This document shows positions 35,990 through 46,401 of a stretch of 64,000 nucleotides of DNA, in pieces. The translations under genes and the position numbers were made by a program. A model generated the notes under the pieces. That model was not told the DNA's origin. It saw only the letters and a list, made by a program, of their open reading frames with translations, and did not search any database. The number at the start of each line of letters is the position of its first letter. The first letter of the stretch is position 1. Source of the DNA: Chaetoderma sp. LZ-2023a (taxonomy: Eukaryota; Mollusca; Caudofoveata; Chaetodermatida; Chaetodermatidae). The stretch is taken from positions 95,486,511 to 95,550,510 of the forward strand of contig CM067374.1 of the NCBI GenBank assembly GCA_034401795.1, written 5' to 3'.

Positions 35990-36260
35990 AATAAACTACG
36001 TCACGTGTAGTCTGACGTCACAATCAAGTATGGTATGAATGGTACGATTTAGTCCATCCAAAACGCTTACTAGTCCGTCAAGTTCTTACCAAATTGTATG
36101 TCTTTACTATTTGATTTTGGAAATAATTTGACAGGTCGTTGTTGCTGCCATGTGGTTAGGGTTATCTAGTATCGATTGATCCCAGCACCGGCACAGCGTA
36201 GGTGGAGATTGTCTTGAGATGGGCGGGGCTTACCTAAGACGGGTTTCCTTCATTACACAA
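35990..36260 (-). mobile_element. Foldback/TIR element, family P (copy 6, diverged)
   Basis: Contains TACGTCACGTGTAG, GACGTCACAATCAAG, TTGTATGTCTTTACTATT, a reduced palindrome, TCGATTGATCCCAGCAC and GGCGGGGCTTACC, ending near ACGGGTTTCCTTCATT. Confidence 0.7.
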
Positions 36261-36487
36261 GGTAAGTTGTTGAATAGATCGAGCCTATTTCGGCAGGGAA
36301 CTAGTGTTGCCTACCAGTCAAATCAGTTCAAAATATTCAGCAAAGTGTTTATTAAATTCTAAATTCGTAAACGACATACAATTCAAAAAGTTACTAATGG
36401 ACATTTGCAAATTTTACGTCGGCTAACAAGTGACGTCCGTTGATTACGACCTCAGATACATGAGTGACAGACCGGATCCCTCCAATG
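36261..36487 (+). mobile_element. Foldback/TIR element, family P (copy 7, fragment)
   Basis: GGTAAGTTGTTGAATAGATC, then TCAAATCAGTTCAAAATATT, GTTTATTAAATTCTAAA, GTGACGTCCGTTGATTACGA and a CCGGATCCCTCCAATGG end. It directly abuts copy 6 in inverted orientation. Confidence 0.65.
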
Positions 36488-37004
36488 GTGTCTCAGTGAT
36501 CGATACCACTTGCTTTGAATGCGCAGAGGACTGGCTTCCCTAACAGATGCTTATGGTATCCGTTGTACGCCTACTTTGAAAAAAATAATTATAGTTCAAT
36601 AATGCTAATGCCATAGGCAACATAGGTTACGTAGTAATTTGTGTCTCTGCTATGAAGGTAACCATGCGCAATACACCATTGACGTAATACACTCGTGTTA
36701 TATGTTATTTTAAGATTTGCCTATAAATTTGTGGGTTGTTTCTCTTTCAGCAGTCAATTCAAACCTTTAAACAAAGCTGGATAAAAGGTGTGTATTTATT
36801 TTGAGAATTATGTAGGTAATAGATGGTGCATTTGCGTAGCAATGCCCCCCACCCCACCACGAACACAACCACACCTCCACCCTCCTAGGAGCTAGGCGTG
36901 GGTCGTGGGGATGCTTTCAGACGGCATCTCAGCTACTATATTACTGGAGGCAAAGATTTGGCTTTTGGTGATTAGAAAATTGTTTTATTCTTTACCGATT
37001 TTCT
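36488..37004. other. Intergenic, nothing recognised
   Basis: AT-rich sequence without a supported gene. Confidence 0.4.
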
Positions 37005-37325
37005 TCTCTCCCTCCCTCCCTCTCTCTCTCTCTCCCTCTCTCCCTCCCTCTCTCTCCTTCTCTCCCTCTCTCTCCCTCTCTCTCCGTCTCTCTCCGTCCC
37101 TCTCCCTCTCTCTCCCTCTCTCTCTTCTTCCATCCCTCTCCCTCTCCCCCCTCCCCTTCCACCTCCTCCTCCTCGCCCCATCCCCCTCCCTCTCTCCCTC
37201 TCTCCCTCTCTCCCTCTCTCTCGCTCTCCCTATCCCTCGCTCTCTCTCTCCCTATCCCTCGCTCTCTCTCTCTCTCTCCCTCCCTCCCTCCCTCCCTCCC
37301 TCTCTCTCTCTCCCTCTCTCTCCCT

Positions 37326-37372
<47 letters not shown>

Positions 37373-37373
37373 G
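37005..37373. repeat. Polypyrimidine (CT/CCT)n tract, about 370 bp
   Basis: The + strand is almost entirely C and T, with CTCTCC and CTCCC periods. ORFs through it are Ser/Leu/Pro or Arg/Glu/Gly repeats and are not genes. Such mirror-symmetric tracts can form triplex (H-) DNA. Confidence 0.95.
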
Positions 37374-37730
37374 TTTATCCAGTTTATCGATCAATCAAAT
37401 GAGGTCATAATCAACAACGTCTCACGTCATCATAATCAATTACGTCATGAATGACGCGATTGAATTAGTCCGTTACAAATGCTTAGTAGTCAGCCTATTA
37501 CTAAACTTTACTATTTACTAAACATTCTGTTGAATATTTTGAAAGCAATTTGACTGACGCTGTTCATGCCTTAGGCAGCAACAGCACCCAGTCAAATTAG
37601 TTTCAAAATATTCAACAGCTTACCCGTCCAGTTTTCTGGAAATAGAGATTGATGGAGTATGGTTGATCCCAACACGGGCAAAGCATGGGTGGAGCTTAGC
37701 TAGAGATGGGTGGAGCATAGCCAATACTTC
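37374..37730 (-). mobile_element. Foldback/TIR element, family P (copy 8)
   Basis: Well preserved. AATTACGTCATGAATGACGC, TTTACTAAACATTCTGTTG, the palindrome (GAATATTTTGAAAGCAATTT... AAATTAGTTTCAAAATATTC, 37517-37625), and the AGCTTAGCTAGAGATGGGTG segment near the right end. The CT tract lies at its left end. Confidence 0.85.
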
Positions 37731-38526
37731 ATACCACCATTGGGTGGGATGTGGAGTTGATTGCTACATCAGCGAGATGATTATGTCTACATTGCACTTT
37801 AAGTTAAATAGCGCTCCCGATACATGTCAGTTCTCATATGAAATTGTGGAGAGAAATAGATGATGATGACTCATGAATCAAGGCTTATGCGATTCTACGA
37901 TTAAATCGAAATTATTATTTTCAATCGCGAATTTATATAACTAAAATATTAAATCATCGAAAAATCGTGAATAATTTCGACTGCATAAAATATTTCAAAA
38001 CCTACCTTCTAATCATTCTTTAATGCGATCGGTCACGAAAATTAACATTTTGCTTACCGAATGCATGCCCTTTTGCAGGCCAAGAGAAGACTATTTTTGA
38101 AAATGTGTCACTGGCTCGAACATCGAGCGAATTCCAGTGATACATTTTCAAAAAATAAGCTTTGCTTGGCCTGTAGATGAACATTACTAAAGTCCAATGT
38201 AGCTTTGGTCATTGATATGTCTTTGCCGTTGTATCCGGGTAATCTATGCCCATGCTAATAAATCGAGTAATAGCGATTATTCTTTAAAAACCAATGTTAG
38301 TCACTCAAAGCAATAATCGTTCAAGCCTATGTGTAAGCCTCATACGCTTCGTTGTGGTGTTAATGTTATAGTGATAAAGTGTCCATGTGATATCACGAGG
38401 TAGTGTCAAATCTCTTAGCACCATATGATAAAAAACTCGAGGCAAAACTAAATAGAAAGTGGAAGAAAGTATATTTAGAATATATGATCATCTGTACACC
38501 GATATGTTTGATAATTAAGGGATCCT
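37731..38526. other. Intergenic DNA with one hairpin
   Basis: No gene is supported; it contains hairpin family H copy 6. Confidence 0.4.
38079..38172. repeat. Hairpin palindrome, family H (copy 6)
   Basis: GGCCAAGAGAAGACTATTTT is mirrored by AAAAAATAAGCTTTGCTTGG, with CACTGGCTCG...CGAGCGAATTCCAGTG inside. Confidence 0.8.
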
Positions 38527-38880
38527 TGACTAGCTACGCCACTCCCATTTCTAGCTAAGATCCTCCCACATTGTACTTGTGTTGGAATCAATTTGAAACT
38601 TTGAAATCTGAATTCCGAGAATCTAAATCCTTTTTATATTTTGAATGAAGCTAATGGGTGAATCTAGTTTTTGCAAATTAATCAATCAAATTAGTTTCAA
38701 AATATTCCAAATAATATGTATTAAGTTGTACAGACATACAAGTCGTACAACTAGACGGACTATTAAGCGTTTATAACGGACTAGATAACGTCATTCATGA
38801 CGTAATTGATCATAACGTTAGCCTACATGTCACGTAGTTGATTATGATGTCATATGATTGACCGAGAAGCTAGATTCATA
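38527..38880 (+). mobile_element. Foldback/TIR element, family P (copy 9)
   Basis: GCTACGCCACTCCCATTTC, TTAGTTTCAAAATATTCCAA, GACATACAAGTCGTACAAC, CATTCATGACGTAATTGATC, CACGTAGTTGATTATGATGT. The left palindrome arm is replaced. Confidence 0.75.
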
Positions 38881-39275
38881 CTTTTGACTGGGGCGTGTCG
38901 CTCACCCCCATCTAACCTTTTAACACGGATGTCCAGATTGAGAGAGGATCAACCATGCACAAAGCCAGATTGGGTCAATACCATCGTGTATTGTACCACC
39001 AACATGGGAATCAATATGTCAATCTCATGGAGAGTCTGAGTGACAATTTGTTGAGAGATAATTTTTGGTGATAAGAATTCCATCAATCATTGCTAATAAA
39101 TATTTATGAATAATTTTGTTAAGCTCCGGAAGGTGTACTCCGGAGAGACTTTGACATCATACTGATCTGATCTCTATGATAAACCACGATCATAGACCTG
39201 TTCTGATTAACACATCCTGTGTGAACATCGCCTCAGAGCGCGCAAAATGGTACTAATATCAATAGATCTATCTTT

Positions 39276-39660
39276 CCAGTTTTAGATATGCGTTCACCCC
39301 CCCCCCCCTCATCTCCAGCTAATCTCTATCCACACCTCGTTCGTGGTGGAATCGGTCGATTCCCGAACGCCCTGACGATCAATTTCCAGAAAACTATTCA
39401 GGTAGGCTGTTGAATAATTTTGAACCTAATTTGACTGGGTGATGTTGCTGCCTAAGGCAGTAAGAGCTCCCAGTCAAATTAGTTTCAAATTATTCAAAAG
39501 CACGTTTATTAAATAGCAAAGACATACAATTCGTACAACGGGTCGGACTATTAAACGTTTAAGACGGACTAAATCGAATCATTCATGCTGTAATTAATTA
39601 TGACGTCATTCTACGCGTCACGTATTTGATTATGACGTCATGTGGTGAATGGATGAACTG
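39276..39660 (+). mobile_element. Foldback/TIR element, family P (copy 10)
   Basis: CCAGTTTTAGATATGCG, a 14-base C run, CAATTTCCAGAAAACTATTC, palindrome at 39393-39500 with GCCTAAGGC at the centre, TTTATTAAATAGCAAAGACA, and TTGATTATGACGTCATGTGG near the right end. Confidence 0.85.
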
Positions 39661-40191
39661 CAAATGTCCATTGATACTTTAATTGCCAAGAATTATAACG
39701 AAAATGTTAATTTTGCAGACCAAGAGAAGAGTATTTTATACATTTGTACCAGAAATTTACCAAAAAAGGCTTTCTGCAAATGGGCTTTCCTCAAGACCAC
39801 TGCAGAGGCTGATTTAGGTAACGTTGACCATCAAAGGTGTAATAGAAGTTTTTGATTAACCAATATATTGCCTTATCTTTGTCCTAGGAGTATGTGAAGG
39901 TCCATTTTAGCAACGATTTAATGGCCCAGTAAAAATGTTAAACTCTCGGAATTTACCAGCTATACCACTGTGAATAGTGTTTATAAGTGTAGGTGAAAAG
40001 CGGTATGGTTAATTTTAAAATAGTTCCCATGGTCTACCCAGTGAAATAGTAGTGTGATACTTCCCGCCAATTGTATTATTGATTATTTTTCTCATGTACG
40101 GACCTATTTTTCATAGTGTGATTCTTCAGCCATTTTGTGACCAAAATTAGGAAAACAATATACCAACAAAATTAGTGCAGGACGCCCTTAA
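39661..40191. other. Intergenic, hairpin H relic
   Basis: 39716-39785 retains CAAGAGAAGAGTATTTTA and related pieces of hairpin family H but is too diverged to fold fully. No gene is supported. Confidence 0.4.
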
Positions 40192-40851
40192 TTAACCCTG
40201 TCCCCCAAAAATTAAATAATCCATGACAGGCCTATATCTAAAATGTTTGCAAACACCCCATGCAATCCACAGCTCGTCAGATGTAATCTTGTGGCGAGTG
40301 ACTACTACTAGAATGATTACATCAGTGCCCACAGTACGAAACATCACTTTGCGATGGGTTTCTATGGATGCAACTGCAACAGATACCGTGATGCATGTGT
40401 CAGCTTCCTCATGCGAGCGCGGTGGAATATTTTTAAAGTCTTCCGATTCTGATGAACAGAGCACCTTTGAGCTATGTATTGCGAACATTACCTTTTCGTT
40501 CCTCTTAAATTTAATAGTTTCGTGAGACGAAAGACTAATAAGTTCAGATTTCCTGTTACCTACACGAATGGAAATCCTCTAATTCTTTAGCGCCACTACA
40601 GTGGATGTTGTATCAATGCAATACTAGTGCGATGGAAGGAACTAGAACCAGTTGCGAACAATCAATTATGAATCTATATGCTCAACGGCCGTTGTAGTAA
40701 ATACACTTCCACGTAGACTTGATGGGCATACAGCACCTTGCTCTTCAAACTGATCACACATGGGATCAACCAGGTCTGCAGAGAGTAGTAAAGCAATCGT
40801 AGGAAATTGATATACCGAGATCACGTGCCCACGCCACCAGTGTAGTGGCAA
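40192..40851 (-). pseudogene. Relic of a widespread invertebrate repeat-associated protein family
   Basis: The minus strand first reads CPSSLRGSVFTTTAVEHID (40735-40675). After a gap it reads PRSHEEADTCITV, VMFRTVGTDVIILVV and DELWIAWGVCKHFRYRPVMD (40488-40200). I recognise these ordered blocks (FTTxAVDNID, SHEEADTR, RTVDTDVVVL, ELWIAFGTGKxFRY) from many multi-copy, uncharacterised proteins of cnidarians, molluscs and other invertebrates. The acidic blocks recall PIN/XPG-type nucleases, but that is inference. The expected later TGCD block is absent and the frame is interrupted, so this is a truncated relic. Confidence 0.55.
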
Positions 40852-40995
40852 TGATGGAGATGGGTCTTAGTCCTTGTTCACATCTCAGTCCTTGTTCACA
40901 CTGGGGAGTTAATCCGCAATAACGCCATACCAATTGTTCCGGATTAAGACTATGGTATGAACACAGGCTTAGTATAGACGAACAAAAAATATGTG

Positions 40996-41034
40996 ACACC
41001 CCCCCCACCCCCCCCCCCCCCACCCCCAACACCC
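40996..41034. repeat. Poly-C run at gap edge
   Basis: C-rich homopolymer stretches directly before the N run; this probably caused the gap. Confidence 0.85.
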
Positions 41035-41534
41035 NNNNNNNNNNNNNNNNNNNNNNNNNNNNNNNNNNNNNNNNNNNNNNNNNNNNNNNNNNNNNNNNNN
41101 NNNNNNNNNNNNNNNNNNNNNNNNNNNNNNNNNNNNNNNNNNNNNNNNNNNNNNNNNNNNNNNNNNNNNNNNNNNNNNNNNNNNNNNNNNNNNNNNNNNN
41201 NNNNNNNNNNNNNNNNNNNNNNNNNNNNNNNNNNNNNNNNNNNNNNNNNNNNNNNNNNNNNNNNNNNNNNNNNNNNNNNNNNNNNNNNNNNNNNNNNNNN
41301 NNNNNNNNNNNNNNNNNNNNNNNNNNNNNNNNNNNNNNNNNNNNNNNNNNNNNNNNNNNNNNNNNNNNNNNNNNNNNNNNNNNNNNNNNNNNNNNNNNNN
41401 NNNNNNNNNNNNNNNNNNNNNNNNNNNNNNNNNNNNNNNNNNNNNNNNNNNNNNNNNNNNNNNNNNNNNNNNNNNNNNNNNNNNNNNNNNNNNNNNNNNN
41501 NNNNNNNNNNNNNNNNNNNNNNNNNNNNNNNNNN
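41035..41534. other. Assembly gap (N)
   Basis: Exactly 500 N, so the length is probably nominal. ORFs drawn through it are meaningless. Confidence 0.99.
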
Positions 41535-42605
41535 TATTTATGTGGACTAGTCTTAAGCATGGTATAGAGCATATCTTTGCAGCTGTATTCAAATCGGATA
41601 CCGCCTTGTGGATGCAAATGTCATTTGAAAAAAGCTTAACCACAGCATAATGAGTAGAACCTGGATGATAATCAGCCTTAAAATAATCAAAAAGTCCAAC
41701 GCTGTAAAACTATGGGAATATTTTGAAAATCAATTTCTTTTTATGTAGTCCTAGGCATGGTATAGAACAAATCTGTGAAGTTTTATTCAAATTGGATAAC
41801 CCCTTATTGCCTACATTGTTATTTGGAAAACGCTTAATCACAACATAATACGCATAATATGCAGACAAATTAGCTCTAAACAATCAAAGTTCAAACATCG
41901 AAAAATGTGGAAATTTTTTTTTTCAATCTATTTATTTTTATGTAGACATGTACTAAGCATCGTATAGAACAAATCTGTGAAGGTTTTTTCAAATCGGATA
42001 GCCTCCTTGTTGCCTAAAGTGTCAGTTGATAAAGCTTAACCACAGCATAATACATATATCCAAACAGCATAATGACTATAACCTGATGCAAATCAGCCTT
42101 AAAATAATCAAAGTTCAAATGCAGAGAAAATATGGGAAGATTTTGAAAATCAGTTTATTTTTCATGTGGACAAGTCCTATTTCTGAATAGAACAAATCTG
42201 TCAAGTTTTATTCAAATAGGGTAACCCAGGGTGCCAGGATAATACAGATGACATACAATACATATAACCTGAATACAAATCAGGCATAACATTATCAACG
42301 TCCAAACACCGAGGAAATATGGAAAGAATTTGAGAATCAATTTCTATTTCACGTGGACTAGTCCTAAGCATCAAACAGAACAAATCAGTATTGTTTTATT
42401 CAAAATCGGTTAACCCCTTGTCGGTGCAAATGTCGTTTGAAAAAGGCTTAACGACAACATAATGAGTATAATCTGAAAACAAATCAGGCATAAAATAATA
42501 AAGGTCCAAGCAACGAAAAATATCAAAAAGATTTGAAAATCGATTTCCTTTTCACGGGGACATGTCCTAAGCATCGTCTAGAACAAATCGGTGACATTTT
42601 CCAGA
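41535..42605. repeat. Tandem repeat, about 200-bp unit, at least five copies
   Basis: Units start near 41535, 41731, 41934, 42153, 42340 and 42545. Each opens with TTTATTTTTATGTGGACTAG-like sequence and then carries CCTAAGCATCGTATAGAACA, TTTATTCAAATCGGATAACC, AAGCTTAACCACAGCATAAT and AATCAGCCTTAAAATAATCA. Copies are diverged by several per cent with indels. The array runs into the gap, so its true size is unknown. Confidence 0.85.
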
Positions 42606-42941
42606 AAGTAGCAAGACCTAAGACGAGATCGGAAATTTAGCAGCATTAAAAAACCTACTGATTTATACCATAATTGACAAATCATACCATTATATATTGT
42701 TATTCTTATTGATTGTTGTAATGTATGGAGAGAATTAATATGAAACTGTATAAATAGCGACAAATGCAACGATACTAACTATGTAACCAGTTTTCGTAAC
42801 ATTTGGTGTTGCATAATGGGATTGGGTTGCGTGGCAACCTGTATATGGCTGGATAAACAAATATGTTTTTACATGATACAGATTGTCTAAATCCAAGTCT
42901 GTGTATGTGAAATTATCTACTGTGCAATTAAAACTCTACAA
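42606..42941. other. Intergenic, nothing recognised
   Basis: AT-rich lead-in to the next ORF; no feature seen. Confidence 0.4.
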
Positions 42942-43739
42942 ATGAGTTATAGTAAGCTTAACAAATTTATCAAAAGATTTGAAAGTACAGTAAACCTGCA
43001 AGGTGTAAAACATAGTACATCAATCCTAGTTTCTGATAGTAAAGTATTCAACCTACGCAATGCATGGTATACCAAGTGTGATCAGAAACTTCCACTAGAG
43101 CTCTGGTATACAGCTGGAGCAAGTACTAACACATTAGTAGATCTGTTAGTTGAGCGAATCGGTCCTGCGATAAGAAGAAACAAACAGATTTCTCTTTACT
43201 TGTGGGCTGGAACATGCGATATCACTACCAAAAGAGGGAAATTCATCTACTTGAATAAGAAAAACCACAGCAATGAAGCTACTCTAGATGAACTAAATTG
43301 AGCATGTGTAAAAGTACAGCAGTTCCAAGGGCTAGTAACTCTAAAGATTATAGAAATCCCACCAATTTCGATAGTAAACTGGAATCAGCATAATGGCCAC
43401 AGTAATCCACAAATCTTCCAAGCGGACGACACAGTTCTTGCGAAGCAAGTGACTAAGTTAAATAATGAGATAGATCAGTTAAAGCATGCCAGGCTACAGC
43501 TTAAACCAGTTAGACTCAACCAGTTTCTGACAATAAGTCGCAAATGCCAGGACAGGCAAGCATGGCTTTCAATAAACTTTGGCTTACTTAAGGACGGGGT
43601 CCATTCTTGTGTCACAGTTGGTATTGCCTGGATTATGTACATAGTCCACGATATCCAGTGCGAGTGTTACAACCAGCAAGGGAATCCTGATATTCTAGAC
43701 CTCTTGGTAGATCAGGAAGAGGTTAACGAAATTGTGTGA
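42942..43739 (+). pseudogene. SGNH-hydrolase-like ORF of unknown element, one in-frame TGA
   Basis: One frame of 265 codons broken only by TGA at 43299-43301. The blocks resemble the SGNH/GDSL fold: ILVSDSKVFNLR near the start (Ser block), LYLWAGTCDITTKRG (GxCDIT in place of GTNDI), then IIEIPPISIVNWNQHNGH, and near the end FGLLKDGVHSCV (the D-G-x-H block). I recognise the combination ISLYLWAGTCD / EIPPYSIxNWNxHxGH / LYKDGIHP as a family common in marine invertebrate repeats. It ends 320 bp before the PHD-type ORF of a CR1 LINE on the same strand. Esterase and PHD domains are both known in CR1 ORF1 proteins, so it may be part of that LINE or a separate element. Enzyme activity is unproven. 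Confidence 0.55.
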
Positions 43740-44061
43740 CTGTTAAACAAGCCAAGTATGCACAAATACAAAGACAAGCCATAAGTATAAACCTATGATT
43801 CTCTTATTGTTGTATATATTAAAATCACTTCCACGTAGCTACAGTGTTCTGGAGTCGCTATAACAAGCAAGCAATCTCAAGAACCCTATCTACCGAGCTG
43901 AGTGTGAAATTCTAACACGCTCTTTCTGATACTATATCCTAGATATCTGGTGCACAAAAAAGCCAGACACGCTTGCGGTGCAGTAAGGCACTGGTGGCCG
44001 CCCTCGAAAACTGAATGGTGGTAGATCGGGCAGTGCATCAAGCACAAAAAATAACAAAGAA

Positions 44062-44996
44062 ATGCAGACCAGTTCCCAAACTCCAGAAGACTCCTTAGAG
44101 TGCAAGGAATGCTGTCAGGTATTTACCCAAGAGGAAGATAAACTTATAGAGTGTGAGAGGTGCGAAAAGTGGTTTTGCTTAGGGTGCACAGGCCCGTCAA
44201 ACGAGGAATATGGAGTACTATCAAGCGATGTTTTACTCATCCACTGGTATTGTGTTGATTGTAACCAATCTGCAGTAAGTGCTGTCAATTCAGATAAGCT
44301 GATGGAAGAAAAGTGTAAAGTTTATATGGAGGCACTCAGAAATGAACTAGAGGATAGATTCAAGGCAGTGGAAACAGATGTCAGAACAGATATGAATACA
44401 TTTAGGACAGAGTAGACAAAGACAAATGAAAAGGTGAAAGGTTCTTGTGCGTCAAACCTTAATCTATCAGAGGTGACCAGACAGGCTGCTCGTGAGCTCA
44501 GAGAAAGGGAACTCAGGAGGAAAAACATTGTAGTCTTCAATATCCCAGAGAGTGATAGTGAAGTAATAGAGGAGAGGATTGCGCATGATGAAAGCTTAGT
44601 CCACAAATTATATAAGGATATCCTAGAGACGAACGCAAAATTTGACACATTAAACCGGCTGGGTCATAGAGGTGAAAATGCTCAGCCTGTGAGAGTGTCG
44701 ATGGCATCTGAGGAGGACCACATCAAGATAACCAGCATGGCAAAAAAATAGCAGAGTGTGATGACGAAATATTTAAGAATATATGGATTAAAAGGGATAT
44801 GAATCCCATAGAGAGGGAAAAGATGAAAGAGCTAATAAAGACAAGAGACACATGCAGACAAGAGCCAGCCAAGAAAGGTGAGACTGCAGACTGGAAGATA
44901 AGAGGAGGAAGGGTTGTAAATGCCGCAAGGTGGAAAAACGACAGAGAACCAGTGAAAAAAAGACCCGAAACTGCAGCAGCAGAGAACGTAGCATAG
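44062..44996 (+). pseudogene. CR1 ORF1: PHD finger, coiled coil, RRM-like region
   Basis: Residues 13-70 form a PHD finger with ordered ligands: CKECCQVF, CERCEKWFCLGC, then HWYCVDC. This would bind histone tails or mediate protein contacts of the retrotransposition particle. A charged helical stretch follows, then TAG at 44413-44415, then, in the same frame from 44434, LRRKNIVVFNIPESDSEV and NRLGHRGENAQPVRVSM, the RRM-like nucleic-acid-binding block of CR1/L1-type ORF1 proteins. A frameshift near 44750 moves the basic C terminus (44799-44996) into another frame. PHD-bearing ORF1 is a known CR1 feature. Confidence 0.8.
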
Positions 44997-45002
44997 CAAC
45001 CA

Positions 45003-46400
45003 TTGTATAAACAGAATAGCACGTCAAACTGTATATATTCTAATGTAGACAAGGAAATAAATAAACGTACAGAACTACACAACGTTATTGCATTCTACAA
45101 GCCCGATATAATCTGCCTGACAGAGATCCTTCCAAAGAATTGCGGTCTTCCAGTCCAATCAGCAGAATTGCAACTGGATGGATATGATCGCCTCGATAAC
45201 CCTAGCCTATCACTGAGAGGGGTGGTTATACATACAAAGAAGGCAGTATGTGCTGTCCCTAGCAAAGTAAACGAATCATGTCAGATGAAAGAGAGTGTGT
45301 GGTGTGGAATTAAGTTAAAACGGGAGTGCATGCTGATAGGGTGTATATATATGTCACCAAACAGCTCAGTGGAAAATAATGATGCCATAAATAATGATAT
45401 CCACCAAATTACTACTAACTACAACTACACACACGTGCTCATCACCGGCGACTTCAATCATCTGGAAATTGACTGGCCCAAAGGTGCATGCATGTCCACA
45501 GCTGACCCCAACCACAAGGCCTCCGCATTCAAGAATGCTTTACAAGATGCATTCCTCTATCAACATGTTACCTCACCTACGCGCTTACAGCAGAGCAACG
45601 TCCAACTACGTAGGTTATGAAGCCCATCTTGGCAAAGGCCACCATGTTGTACTTAGCTTTCAACTAACCTGTTTCACAGATACAACTGGAGTTCAGGTGC
45701 CAAGATTAAACTATGCCAAGGGTGACTACAACAAAATGAGAGAGATGGTAGGAAATTATAACTGGATGGAAGACCTAAAATATGACTGTTGAAGAGAGCT
45801 GTATGATCCTTTCTAGTAGAGAGATAGATGCCGTAGACAAAAATGTTCCTAGAAAAGCTGCAAAACAGTCCACTAAACGTAAGACCTTGTGGACAAATAC
45901 ACTATTCCTTGAGAAGAGAAAGAAAAAACGAGTAGCCTTCAAAAAGTATAAGTCAACAGGGGCGGGTAAGGATTATAAGGAGTATGCAAAGGCATGTAAC
46001 CAGGCGAAGAGGACATGCCGCAAAGCGATGCAGGAGTTTGAAAGGAAAATTGCTACGGAAGCGAAGCAGAATCCAAAGGCCTTCTATGCATATGCACGAA
46101 GCAAACTGAAGACAAAAGATAGCATAGCAGATCTCGAGGACAGAGATGGAACTATAGTATCGTCAGGCAAGGACAAAGCTGAAGTTCTAAACAATTTCTT
46201 CAGCAGCGTGTTCACAAAGGAGGATACTAGTGCAATACCCAGCTTTGAAATGCGCTGTGAAAATATACTAGATAAAATTGAGTTCTGTGTAGAAGATGTG
46301 ACAAAGAAACTGATGACGCTTAAGACCTCAAAGTCACCAGGGCCCAATGGAATGCACCAGAGATTGCTGGCGGAACTGGCACACGAACTAAGTACTCCCC
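45003..46400 (+). pseudogene. CR1 ORF2 endonuclease and RT N-terminal part
   Basis: The endonuclease blocks ICLTEILPKN, GGVIH-like LRGVVIHTKK, YMSPNSS and VLITGDFNHLEIDWP lie in the 45003-45620 frame. The closing block is frame-shifted and reads KGHHVVLSF, where KSDHxxL is expected. From 45782 another frame carries the linker (RKTLWTNTLFLEKRK, FFSSVFTKED) and the RT finger block TSKSPGPNGMHQRLL. At least two frameshifts separate the pieces. Confidence 0.75.
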
Positions 46401-46401
46401 T

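Noticed and set aside
36905-37402. 165-residue Ser/Leu/Pro ORF
   Set aside because: It only reads through the CT tract.
40766-41643. ORFs spanning the N run
   Set aside because: The residues are unknown; the frames are open only because N hides stops.
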